Assembly (NCBI GenBank): GCA_035771165.1
Contig: JAWNZC010000177.1
Span: forward strand, 1,886,501 to 1,950,500
Reading direction: 5' to 3'
Length of the DNA stretch: 64,000 nt
Source of the DNA: Paragorgia papillata
Lineage: Eukaryota; Cnidaria; Anthozoa; Scleralcyonacea; Coralliidae
Under the pieces are notes generated by a model. That model searched no databases. It worked only from the letters and a program-made list of their open reading frames with translations, and had not been told where the DNA came from. Of this stretch, positions 11,079 to 21,662 are shown in pieces. The stretch's first letter is position 1. The number at the start of each line of letters is the position of its first letter. Both the position numbers and the translations under genes were made by a program.

Positions 11079-14000
11079 ATACCTGTACAAAAAGCACCTC
11101 CATCTCGCGCAAATCCGTTCGGACACTTGTCCTCACAGCGATAACTACCACGCGTGTTGACGCATTCACGATTCCCGCACACTTGGGAATTCTTAAAACA
11201 CTCGTTTATATCTGCAGAAATAACAAGACTTGATTTATAAGTATAGCACTTTCAGGTTGCAGTTTGTAAAGTCAGTTCTTGCTGTACAAGCTGTCTGTTA
11301 GATGTTAATAGTCCCGAGCTCTAGACGGAGCTTTATCCCGCAAGCTGTTCTAAAATTCCCACAATCGTCAACTGATGTATACCATTACAAACGCGCTGAC
11401 AACCATAAAAGAGATATCTAGGATTTCACCTGTGCAAGAACCGCTTTGATCTCGTCTGAATCCCTCTGGACATGGCTTGGCTACACAACGATAACTTCCT
11501 TGTGTGTTGAAACACTCACGGTCTCCACATACTAGAGACCTGTACAAGCATTCATTTATATCTGAAAGAATATAAAGAAAGTACCAGTCAGAACGGGGGA
11601 AAGGACTTTTTCTGTTTCTGTTTTCAATTCACACAATAAAAATTTTGCTTTTTAAAATAATTGTAATATTTTGTAAATTCATACCTATGCAAGCGTTGTC
11701 TTGATTTCGCCTAAATCCTTTTGGGCATATTGCTTTGCATTGATAACCACCATTGGTGTTGACACATTCTTTATTACCGCAGATCAAGAGGTTCCCGGTA
11801 CATTCATCTATGTCTATAGTAACACATACATAGAAATTAGCAACGTTATAAATGTGTTCAGGGTGCATGGTATATCGATTAAAAAATTTCACCTAGGGCG
11901 CATATGCATTGTCTTGTGAGAAGAGTGCTTCCAGTTTGACCCCACCAAACCTTTAATTATATAGGTACTCCGGTTTCCTCCTGTAGTAACACCGGACCAA
12001 TGAGGGTGCATGAGCCCTTACTGGACCTCTAGGGAGAACAGTTTAGATATGACTGATAGGGTTATCCAGTATAAATATAAAGTTAGTTTAAATAAAGTTA
12101 GGTTATAAAAGGTGGTGTTTGGTGCAACTTGTTTTGCAACGATGTAAAATGGTTTTGAACGTTAACTTTTGAAACATCCGTCGACACACTTTTTAACGTA
12201 ATACCATGATCGCCTCGGATTCTTTTGTTCTCCGAGGCAATGTAAACCTCGTATTTCCCTCATCGCTCATGCAAGAGGGAAATTTATCCTTTGTCTTCTA
12301 ATTTTCCCGTGCATGTTGATGAGGGAAAATTAGAAGACAAAGAAATCCTTTGTCTTCTTCTAATTTTCCCGTGCATGTTGATGAGGGAAAATGAGAAGAT
12401 AAAGAATAAATTTCCCGCTTGCATATATTTTCCCTCATCAACATGCACGGGAAAATTAGATACAACTTCTCTGAGTCAACCGTGTAAATTTCCTGTCGGT
12501 AAGATTCTCAAAGTTTTCCTCGGCGATCATAATATTACAAACTAATAACATGACTTGAGGGAAATTAGCGATTAAATTTCCCCTTTGCCTCAGGAAGATT
12601 TGTAAAAGTCCTCGGGCCAAGTTTCAGTTGATATCTATTTTTCAACCCAGGTTTCAGAGCTATCTCAGAGGCGCTGTTCCGGAAAACAAACCTGTACAGA
12701 CATCATTTTGAACTCGTTTGAATCCTTTTGGACATTGATTCTCACAACGATAACTTCCGTCAGTGTTAACACATTTACGTTTACCACAAAGCTGAGAATT
12801 TTGAGAACATTCGTCTATATCTGAAAGAAGAATTACATATATATTATTTACCTGTTCGAAAGGCCGTATACTGTATATAAAACAATATTTTCCAGCTAGA
12901 GATCTCAGAAATAGCTGTATAGACCAATGGTTGTTTTTGGAGACCGAGGGAAAATATATTTCTATATGTACGGACTAACAGTGAGGCTGCAGTCATGCAG
13001 ACCAAAGTTAGTATAATTGAAATATAGTAAGGTTAGATATACTGACGTAACAGAAAACGTAGGAGTCTAACGTTTCGAGCGAAGGCCCTTCGTCAGAGAG
13101 AAACGTTTGTCTCTGAGGAAGGGCCTTCGCTCGAAACGTTAGACTCCTACGTTCTCTGTTTCGGCAGTATATCTAACCTTACTATATTTCGATTGTTGTT
13201 TCTACACTGCCTACGCAGCATACTACTTTTATTTCAAAGTTAGTATATACCGACCTACACAGACATTTCTGTCTCGTCGAAATCCTTCTGTACATTTGAT
13301 ATGACAACGATAAGTTCCGCGGACGTTGACACATTCACGTTCTTCACAAATATTTGGGTACATCGAACATTCGTTTATATCTGAAAACGACGCAAATAAA
13401 AAAATGTATACGTGTTGGTTTGAACTAGTTTCTGTTAAACAGCGAAAATGCATTTTATTTAAGAAATAGAAAATGGCTGCTCGTGTTTGTATAGCCTGAT
13501 GGAAGCAGGAGAGAGAGAGAGTTTGGTGTGCTGTGGTGTGATGTGATGTAATGTGATGTGGTGTGATGTGATGTGTGATGTGATGTGTGATGTGATGTGA
13601 TGTGATGTGGTGTGATGTGATGTGGTGTGATGTGATGTGATGTGATGTGGTGTGATGTGGTGTGTGATGTGATGTGATGTGATGTGTGATGTGTTGTGTT
13701 GTGTTGTGATGTGATTTGATGTGTAGTGATGTGATGTGCTTGGTGTGGTGTGGTGTGGTGTGGTGTGGTGTGGTGTGGTGTGGTGTGGTGTGGTGTGATG
13801 GGATGTGATGTAATGTGTCAGTGTTGTGATATGTTGTGTGGTGATGTGATGTGATGTGATGTGCTTGGTGTGGTGTGCGATTGTGTGGTGTGGTGTGGTG
13901 TGGTGTGCGATTGTGTGGTGTGCAGTGATGTGGTGTGATGTGATGTAATGTGTCAGTGATGTGGTGTGATGTGATGTGATGTAATGTGTCAGTGTTGTGT

Positions 14001-17000
14001 GGTGATGTGGTGTGGTGTGGTGTGGTGTGGTGTGGTGTGGTGTGGTGTGGTGAACACCGCTGCCAAACGTTTTGCGCATGCGCGACGTCCGAGCTCGTCC
14101 TCAGAAAAAGAGCGGGAAAATACTGAAGTATACTACCGAAAAGATAAGGTAGATCATTTGTGCATGGCTTCTTTGTCAATATTGTAACATATTCTGAATT
14201 TACTCCTTCGTAATTTTCTTTACCCTTTTTTTAAAACACAAATGAATAGTCGAGTCTTACTTAGTCTTCGCTGTCTGGTTGTTGTCGCCACGGCTTCTCT
14301 TGATATTTATTCTAGAGAATTCACGCATGCGCAAACGTTTGGCAGCGGTGTTGGTGTGGTGTGGTGTGATGTGTCAGTGTTGTGGTGTGATGTGATGTGA
14401 TATGAAAACCCTCGAGATTCACACTGAGCTCTTACCCACACAGTCTCCTTGCGCTGTCTTCGTAAATCCTTCGGCACACGTCTTTACACACGTGAACCCA
14501 TTTGGAATATTTTCACATTTTTCGTCAGTTTTGCAGTTATGGCTGCCGCCTGAACATTCATCAATATCTGTAGAAAATTAATTAGAAAATACAATTTACC
14601 ACTGTTAGCATTGCGTTCACTGTTCTCTCGAATCGTGCGTTCCTGAGTAGACGTCATTTCCGGTCACTAATACCAGTCTTTTAATAGGCAATTGCGCTAA
14701 CCACTGTGTCACGAACACCGGGGGGGCTGCACCTTAAAATAGCACATATTGTGAACAAACTCAGTATACATTACCTGTTATTACAACAACTGTATGCCCT
14801 CCTGCAATTCTCTGCCATTGATTACTGATTCCTTCGACTCTCAACGTAAGCCTTCCATTGCTTCGTACTGTAAAACTCCAATTTCCCGGCTTTGGATTTC
14901 TGATCAATACCGAAACAACATCGTTAAACTTGAACAACACCTCCACAGAACTATCCCTCGGATACACCAAGTATCCATCACCATCCCTAATGGTCACCTC
15001 TACTGCTTCTCCACTCACAGTTGCAATTATCTGGTCAATAAACGGATGGACCACAACAACGTAGGTGTATTCTCCCCGGGTAAGTTTATCCCCGGAGAAA
15101 ATACTCTTGCGTTTTGAGTTGATAGATATCTCAACGAACCTCCAGATTTTGTTAACTTCAGATTTATTCAAGTTAACGATTTGTCCTGAAGAGACGGTGG
15201 CTATCGTTGCGTAGGTGTTGTGTTTTTGATGCGGTTCAAGTCCACAGTTTCCTGTCAACACGAAGTTCACCCGTATTCCTTTTTCTTTAATGAGTTTGAT
15301 CACATCTGGGAGGACTCTATGGTCTTTGGCTTCTGCGTCTGTGAAGACATAGACCACAGAACCATGTCGGCTTAGTTCTAAAGCTTGCTTGATCGCTGTG
15401 ACGCTCATTTCAGGACAGTCTTTCCCGCCACGAACGTAAATTTCGTTCAGTGCTTTCAGAAACCTCGAAGAATCGTTTGTTTTTAACGCAGGACCCACAT
15501 CTGGAAAATAGCAAAATATACTTAGTTTAATTTATCAGAACTTTGTATATGGGGGGAAAGAGGACTATATTAATTACAGAAAATGTTGTTATACGGCTAA
15601 ACTCTTTATTCTTAATAAGGAGAAGATACAAGTCTGGAGAAGCATAAAGTTCGATGAAATCAAGACTTCAAAAGTTAGATATATGGCCATCTATTCTTTT
15701 TGGGGGGTTCCGCAGTGTTTTGTTAGGCTCATTTTAATTTAAACGCATATTAAAAATTAAGATAATTGCCCTCTTGTCAACAGCCTACGACACTATAGAT
15801 AGCTTAAGGTGCTGTTACACAATGCGATTTTTCTTGCAACTTGCAACAAATTTACCCATGGAAAAAAAATCGCAAGTTACAGGAAGGGTGTTACACGTTC
15901 AGCAACTTGCGAACTTTGTTGCAAGTTGCAGCAAAAAGAAGAACCCATCCAACTTTTCTTGCAACTTGCAACACGACAAAAATAACAAAATCGAAAATCG
16001 CCATCGGGTGTTACACAGTGCGATTGTTTTTTTTTCAACCCGCAATATTCAAGCTATTTGTTGTTTGCAAGTTGCAAGAAAAATCGCATCGTGTAACAGT
16101 AGCTTTAGGAAAACCTATGAAAGGTCCCACTACACCAACTAGTTTGTAAAAATCTAGTATCTATCTTCGTCTAGGGGGGCCTTCACACGAGCCCAGGTTG
16201 AGTGCCAGCCTGGGTCAGCTCGCCATCCCTGGTTATTCTTTTTTCGTGTTTACATGAACCCGGGTTGGCTGCTTTTTTTCCCCAACCCGGGTCAGCTTTT
16301 CTCAACCTGGGTCAGCTTTTCTCAACACAAATTATGATATTGCCAACACTTTACACGAGCCCGGATCAAGTCAACCCGTGTTTACAAGAAGGAATTGACC
16401 AAAGTTCCGCACCGTCGCACCTCTCCAACCCGGGTCGACCCGGGTCTTGAAAAGGGTCACCCGGCAAGATGGGTTGACCTGGCTATCGTGTAAACGCTAA
16501 CAGGGGTCTATTTGTAGACGGGTTGATCCGGGTTGGCTCTCAACCCGGGCTCGTGTAAAGGCCCCCTAGGTAGGTGCACCTGACCCCCCTCCCCTGGCTA
16601 TTAAAAGTTGTAGACAGCTCATCAGGTGTTATATGTGTCATCACACTTGTTGAATGAGAAATAATTTCCGGTTCAATTTGACACACGCCATCGCAAATTA
16701 TCATTTCTACAGTTATACTCTATACTTTTGTATACCCTTATTCTTAAAGCAACAAAATCGTCTTAAAATTGTACAAAATAAAAACATAAAAGAGATATAC
16801 TAGAAACCTGCACAGAAGTACGGATGGTCAAAATTAAAGCGAGATTGAAAAGGATTGAAAATACGACATCTTGATTTCTAGTTGGCCCGGCAGCAATCAG
16901 GTCAATTTGCATGTGCATGTAAGAACTTTAAAGGTTCAGAAATCTTCCATAGTTGTTGTGACTCGTATTTCACAATTGAATTAATGTACAGCAGTACAGC

Positions 17001-18948
17001 TTGCAGTTCAGAATTTCAACCGTAAGATAATTGAAACTCAAAATAGCGTGACCTAGGAGTAGCTTTAAGCCTGATTCTCATATGGTTCTAATTAGAGAGC
17101 TTAAGCATACAGGCGTTTTAGAGCCACGGACGGCGATTGAATTCAGTAGCATTTTACATTCAAAACAATGATAATGAGCAATTTAAAATCCCAAGAGCAA
17201 AGAGAACGCCGTCGTCGTTCTACATAAGACGTCATTGAGAGCATTTTCACGTTCTTGAGACGATGGGAACTTCTAGAACGTTGAGGCCTGTCATCGTTGT
17301 TTTACTACAATGAGACATGCTTTTAAAGTAGAAAGCTTGTATTTTAAGGGGGTAATTTCATTGAAATATAAAATAAAAGATCTGTATTTTATATAAAGAT
17401 GAAATTTAAGCTTAAGATATGTGATTATTCATAGCCTTTGTTTTGGGTAAAAAAGTATTTTTCAAAGAATACGCGGTTCAGTAGTTCTGTATTGTATTCC
17501 TGTTCTTCCGGTCACCGTCCGTGTCTCAAAAACACCTAATATGCTTAAGCTCTCTAATGTCCCACAGCACGCAGTTACACGATTTCGGTTGCGATGACTG
17601 TAACTTGACTTCGCATGGCAGCCAATAGGTTGCGGAAATAGAACTTGACTCCAACCCTGCCATACAACCCTGCCATACAACAGTTGTCAACGTTTTGGTT
17701 GCGCAACGACAGAAGTTGACACGAATATTTGAGGCGTTACTTGCCTCATTCAGACATGTAGCCACTATCTGTAAGTTTAAGATCGTTTAACTCCCGCCGA
17801 AAAGGACAAACTTAATTTTCATTTTCCCCCAACAAGCGTTGTTTGCGTTCTCCAGAAAGCTTTCGTCTCTTTCGGTCCACTGTCATAAATTCCCGTCTTT
17901 AAGGCTACGTCCACAGGTATACGTTTTCGTAGCGTTTTCATATTGTTCTCCGTCCTCAAGGGAATAGAAAACAATGGTCTACTTACCTGAAACAATATGA
18001 AAACGCTACGAAAACGTATATACGTGTGGACGTAGCCTAATTTTCATCTAAATTAAGTATTTGGTGAACAGCTGGTTCAAAAGTTGCGTGAAATTAAATA
18101 AACAGAACAGTGATTGGTATAATGATATATGTACAATCTGTACAAATTGATTAATTTGTTCCCCTGTGGTTTTAAGACCTCAAAGCTCATTATATTCCCA
18201 TATGTAATCAGATCAGCTCTTTCCCATATGAAGTTTTTTTTTATTTATAAGGTCAACGTCAGACGATTTTGTTAACGTTTAATAGCAGTAGAGGAACCGT
18301 CCGCTGTAGTAGAAGAGCCGTTTAGAATACCAATATCCAAAATGTCTTCTTATATACTGTCAAGATAAGAGATGTATATACTAGCTTGTGTAAGCCGTGA
18401 AAAATTTCTGGGTTCTCAAGCAGGACTCGAACCCACAACCTTCTGATCACCTGTAGTGAGACGCTCTAACCATTGAGCCACTTGCATTCAGATGATTTAA
18501 ACGTTGGTTGAGCTTGATACAAGACTTCATATACTACTATACGTAGCATACATGTGCAAGTATATATGTAATATTTATAAACCGCGCAGGGGGGCTTTAT
18601 CGGATATAAAACACGAGGCGATAGCCGAGTGTTTTAGAGCCGATAAAGCCCGTACTGCAAGGTTTTTAAATGACTTCTAAAAAGAATCTCTTCATACGTT
18701 CATTGGCGTAGTAATTTTGAAAATTAAGCTTATCTCAGCCGTTAAAAACCAGCGAGAAACTTAGAGCGAGTCTATATCACATATATAGATCCGATACGCT
18801 CATGATTTTTCTTTGTGTTTTCCTCATGAATTATTAATGAATTTTAGAAGTAATATATATGTACTATTTATAAAATAGGGTGCGTCTTACGCACGCTGTG
18901 ATTGGTCGGCAGTTACCGTGTTTATATCAGGCTATGTAAACACGGTTG

Positions 18949-18985
<37 letters not shown>

Positions 18986-19173
18986 AGAAATAGAAAATGG
19001 ATGCCCTGTGTTTATATAACCTGATGCAAACACTCGAGTGTGAGTTGGGAGAATTCGAAAGTACTTATGTAAACCCTCGCCTACGGCTCGGGTTCACATA
19101 AACTTTCGAATTCTCCCAACTCACTCTCGTGTTTGCATCAGGCTATTTAAACACGGGCGGCCATTTTCTATTT

Positions 19174-19261
<88 letters not shown>

Positions 19262-21359
19262 ATTTTTTTCTAAAACTCATTAATAATTCATGAGGAAAAC
19301 ACAAAGAAAATCCATTTTTAATGAGTGTCTGTATATGTGATACAGATTCCTCTTGATTTACATAAACTTTAGCTTTGATTTTCTCGACTTAGACAACGTT
19401 TTTTTTAGAAAAATTACTACGCCAATGAACTAACCAAATCGGATCGTTTTAGAAGTCATTTACAGAATTCGTGTCCGTTCTGTATCGGGATACAGGCACT
19501 CGGCTTCGCTTCTCCACTCATTCTGTAAATAGTACGTAAATAGTATACATGTAAATATTATAGTACATTTATATATCATACTTGCACTAGCATAGCGGTA
19601 TATAATGTCAATACATCGAACTCAACCTACGTTCAAATCATCCGAGTCCCAGTAGCTCAATGGTTAGAGCGTCTCACCGGCGATCAGAACTATAAGGTTG
19701 TTGGTTCGGGTCCCGCTTGCAGGGAACTCTTTTTAGCTCGAAAAACATTTACATTTTACACATAATTGTCTTCTTACTCTAAACATTGAAATAAAAGTAG
19801 CGTGCTGCGTAGGCAGTGTTGAAACAACAATCGAAATATCAAGTGTAAGGTTAGATATACTGCCGAAACAGAGAACGTAGGAGTTTAACGTTTCGAGCGA
19901 AGGCCCTTCGTCAGAGAGAAACGTGACGAAGGGCCTTCGCTCGAAACGTTAGACTCCCACGTTCTCTGTTTCGGCAGTATATATCAAATCATACTATACT
20001 CTAAACATATCTCACTAGACGCTATAAACTCGCATCTTTGAAGCTCTGCCGCCCTGGTGATGAATGATGTGAAAATATGTTCATTCATTTACACGTTTTT
20101 TTTAGCTAGAAGCATGGAAGGTACAAATTGAATAAACAATAATGAAAATCCTTATCAGTTGTTTTTAATTAGTTACTTTTATACTAAAATCATTAGGGGA
20201 AAATAAATGCTTTACTCATCTTATGTATATCTATGACTTTACGATGTATAAAGTTTGTGCTTCTCCTTTAAGTAACTTGTAAAGTAAACTGTCGAAAAAA
20301 GAGCGCAAGAGGCTGTATATTTGCCTTTGGGATCTGCGCCTTGTCAGTACTCCGATCTGATGGAAAGATTTCGGTGCGCAATCATAATTATTTTGATAAC
20401 GCGCAACACTTAATCGTGTTTCAAAACCATGTCTTATAAAACAATTTTCTTTTTCTTACCATTAAGTAATTCATTAGTAATTCATTCACGACAAAATTGA
20501 GTCCTTTGAGCAAATGATTTTCTGTATTACATAACAGGAAATAGTCCACATAAGACATATGATTTAGGTCACTTCGCACAGACGCATTATAAGCGAATCC
20601 AATTTTCACCATGAAATGCTGAATCTTTGCGCGGCAAGCAATTCAGGTTTAAAAACATAGAAATTTGGTTTATACTAACACGTGAACAACCTGATCGTGC
20701 AGGGACGTCCTTTAACCTTAGTTCTTTCAGCCACACGTCGTAATTGCACGAGATTGTTCATTGACCCCATGTTGCTGTCCCTTGTAACGATCTGTATCGA
20801 TCGCGCACCGTTGACGTGCAAAGGCTGAGTTCTGACAGTGCGTGTGTTCAAATCTTGAGAAGCTCCAAATTAATAATGAAATGAAAACAAAATACTGGTC
20901 TTTTTTGACCGAAAAACCGTCCAACGTTATGTGAATAACAGCAATGTTTTGATTTTCATAATTCCAGCTCAGTATATCGTATTAACATTAGAGATATGAG
21001 ATGTACTTTTGCACTAACTTTGATTCTCGCCAAACAGACGAAAGTAGGGTCTAGTTCTTACCTGGGTCTCTGAAGGGGACCAAGATGTAGTCCTGGACAG
21101 CATTTTCACCATTCCCGATGGTGGTGTTCAAAATTCTGGCCGCCCCGGCACGGACCTGAACGAGATCATCGTACATACTTCCCGTACGATCAAAAACAAA
21201 CGCCAAAGAAATCTTAGCCTCGTTGTTTCTCTGAGTGACCACTTTCTGTAAACTGTTTCGCCGCTTTCGCGTGATTTCACTGCACAGCATTCCATGACAA
21301 CTCAGTAGTACCAGTATACCAAAGACCCAGTCCACCGAGTTCTTTGGGTTGTAATTCAT
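8952..21359 (-). CDS. Secreted VWA-EGF-fibulin-domain protein, hemicentin-like without Ig domains
   Basis: Twelve exons (transcript order): 21062-21359, 14775-15500, 14436-14567, 13255-13380, 12692-12820, 11685-11813, 11430-11561, 11083-11211, 10728-10850, 10483-10602, 9749-9869, 8952-9333. All join in phase to 848 residues. A signal peptide (about 1-26) is followed by a VWA domain with the MIDAS motif DRTGS (57-61) inside SLAFVFDRTGSMYDDL and a later VFTDAEAKD, the hemicentin form of VWA rather than matrilin or collagen. Residues 342-721 are nine EGF modules, each one phase-1 exon; most begin D(I)(D/N)EC, the calcium-binding consensus. Residues 722-848 form a fibulin-type C-terminal module (YCTKQC..., VFVDVSDHPF end). 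Hemicentins have these parts but with many Ig domains between VWA and EGF; none is present here. Expected role: extracellular matrix or basement-membrane adhesion (inference). Intron 1 is 5.6 kb; microsatellites fill introns 4-11. Confidence 0.9.
9345..9745. repeat. Intronic (GGTGATGAT)n trinucleotide-like array
   Basis: Fills the last intron of the hemicentin-like gene; units of GGTGATGATGGTGA with G/T changes. Open frames in either strand are repeat artefacts (His- or Met/Val-rich). Confidence 0.9.
9940..10440. repeat. Intronic (GATGGTGGTGGT)n array
   Basis: About 500 bp of GATGATGGTGGTGGTAGTGG units in the intron between the EGF8 and EGF9 exons; purine-rich on the + strand throughout. Confidence 0.92.
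10976..11077. repeat. (CACACAGA)n and (CA)n microsatellite
   Basis: Directly abuts the 3' splice-donor side of the EGF6 exon (donor at 11082); CACACACACAGACA units then pure CA for about 36 bp. Confidence 0.95.
12250..12470. repeat. Cluster of direct and inverted copies of a 30-bp unit
   Basis: The unit around CCCGTGCATGTTGATGAGGG occurs directly at 12304-12331 and 12368-12392 and inverted at 12427-12457 (TTTTCCCTCATCAACATGCA). Flanked by GAGGGAAAT blocks. Intronic, non-coding, of unknown origin. Confidence 0.8.
13016..13234. mobile_element. Hairpin family B element with one-sided CTGCCTACGCAGCA tag
   Basis: The paired arms contain GAACGTAGGAGTCTAACG, TCGAGCGAAGGCCCTTCG and their inverses. 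The right end alone carries CTGCCTACGCAGCATACTAC. Flanked by CAAAGTTAGTATA at 13003-13015 and 13235-13247, a 13-bp target duplication. Other copies: 19788-19993, 24244-24430, 35752-36290, 58598-58790. Confidence 0.85.
13510..14400. repeat. (GTGATGTGATGTG)n / (GTGTG)n degenerate microsatellite
   Basis: About 600 bp of GTGATGTG and TGTGGTG units in the intron between the EGF1 and EGF2 exons, split by a 300-bp MITE. Long His/Thr open frames on the minus strand come from the repeat. Confidence 0.92.
14053..14352. mobile_element. MITE inserted inside the GTGTG array
   Basis: Termini AACACCGCTGCCAAACGTTT and its inverse, with GCGCATGCG inside each. On both sides the flank is the TGGTG repeat, which shows insertion after the array existed. 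Confidence 0.88.
15805..16106. mobile_element. MITE with AAGGTGCTGTTACACAATGC termini
   Basis: The left GCTGTTACACAATGCGATTT is inverted at the right (AAATCGCATCGTGTAACAG). The interior repeats TTGCAACTTGC in both orientations. Hemicentin-like intron 1. Confidence 0.85.
16173..16568. mobile_element. MITE with GGGGGGCCTTCACACGAGCC termini
   Basis: Left GGGGGGCCTTCACACGAGCC, right GGGCTCGTGTAAAGGCCCCC, both flanked by CTA. The interior carries repeated CAACCCGGGT. Locally GC-rich against an AT-rich intron. Confidence 0.88.
17090..17560. mobile_element. TIR element with TTAGAGAGCTTAAGCATA termini
   Basis: ATTAGAGAGCTTAAGCATAC (about 17091) is inverted at about 17540-17560 (TATGCTTAAGCTCTCTAAT). 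No transposase frame. Confidence 0.75.
17901..18040. mobile_element. 140-bp hairpin MITE, AGGCTACGTCCACA termini
   Basis: AGGCTACGTCCACAGGTATA...ACGTTTTCGTAGCGTTTTCA at the left, mirrored at the right through ATGAAAACGCTACGAAAACG to GTGTGGACGTAGCCT. It folds over nearly its full length. Confidence 0.88.
18405..18487 (-). other. tRNA-like sequence (SINE or pseudo-tRNA)
   Basis: Minus strand: A-box-like TGGCTCAATGGTTAGAGC and B-box-like GGGTTCGAGTCC spaced as in tRNA, with a D-arm GCTC/GAGC pair. The acceptor and anticodon stems do not pair cleanly, so a functional tRNA is unlikely. Confidence 0.6.
18984..19178. mobile_element. Hairpin MITE inside (TA)n
   Basis: AAGAAATAGAAAATGG(A)…GTTTATATAACCTGATGCAA at the left is mirrored at the right (TTGCATCAGGCTATTTAAAC…CCATTTTCTATTTCTT). 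The centre is CGAGTGTGAGTTGGGAGAAT and its inverse. Both flanks are (TA)n, suggesting insertion into TA repeats. Confidence 0.85.
19178..19257. repeat. (TA)n microsatellite, about 80 bp
   Basis: Uninterrupted TA dinucleotides; a shorter tract lies at 18951-18981. Confidence 0.97.
19645..19735 (+). other. tRNA-like sequence, inverted partner of 18405-18487
   Basis: TAGCTCAATGGTTAGAGCGT then GGTTCGGGTCCCGC. A-box and B-box spacing is tRNA-like, but the stems are degenerate and no 3' terminator is obvious. Confidence 0.6.
19788..19993. mobile_element. Hairpin family B, copy 2 (reverse orientation)
   Basis: Begins with AAATAAAAGTAGCGTGCTGC, the tag reversed, followed by the GTTTAACGTTTCGAGCGAAG / CTTCGCTCGAAACGTTAGAC hairpin. 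Flanked by ACTCTAAACAT on both sides (about 19776-19786 and 19994-20004), an 11-bp duplication. Confidence 0.85.
20005..21061. other. Proximal part of hemicentin-like intron 1, nothing recognised
   Basis: Unique-looking AT-rich sequence next to the first coding exon; it could hold regulatory sites. I found no exon, foldback or tandem repeat. Confidence 0.5.
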
Positions 21360-21662
21360 TTTGGGGTAATACGACTTCGGGGTAACTGATTCTTCACGCG
21401 ATGGCCAGTGGCTTCACAGCATGGTATCATACGGTGTTTTTCTTATGGTTTATCGTTAGGGTTAGCTGTCAAATTTCTTTCACCGGAAAGGAAACATTGT
21501 GTTAGGTATTTTGCGGCTATCATTAGTTGGCGTGATAGCGTCTTTTTAACACAGCTGGATAAAATTACAGAATAAGAAAATGACTACGCGCTCGAAAGAA
21601 ATTACATTATTACAGTGAACAAACTATGGAGTATGGTAATTGTAGTACATGTAGTAAAGTGG

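Larger units (their letters stand above)
18386..19770. mobile_element. 1.4-kb foldback composite bounded by inverted tRNA-like sequences
   Basis: The left boundary (18405-18490, minus) and the right boundary (19645-19735, plus) carry inverted copies of a tRNA-like sequence (TAGCTCAATGGTTAGAGC, then GGTTCGAGTCC or GGTTCGGGTCC). Inside lie inverted family-X blocks (18580-18850 and 19256-19540), (TA)n tracts and a central hairpin (18984-19178). Symmetry runs from the ends to the centre. Confidence 0.75.

Noticed and set aside
13229..14179. His/Thr/Pro-rich 316-residue frame on the minus strand
   Set aside because: It is a GTGATG/GTGTG microsatellite translated in reverse, fused by chance to a real EGF exon (13255-13380).
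19645..19735. Functional tRNA gene
   Set aside because: A- and B-box-like blocks are present but the acceptor and anticodon stems do not pair, and an inverted relative forms the other end of a repeat element.
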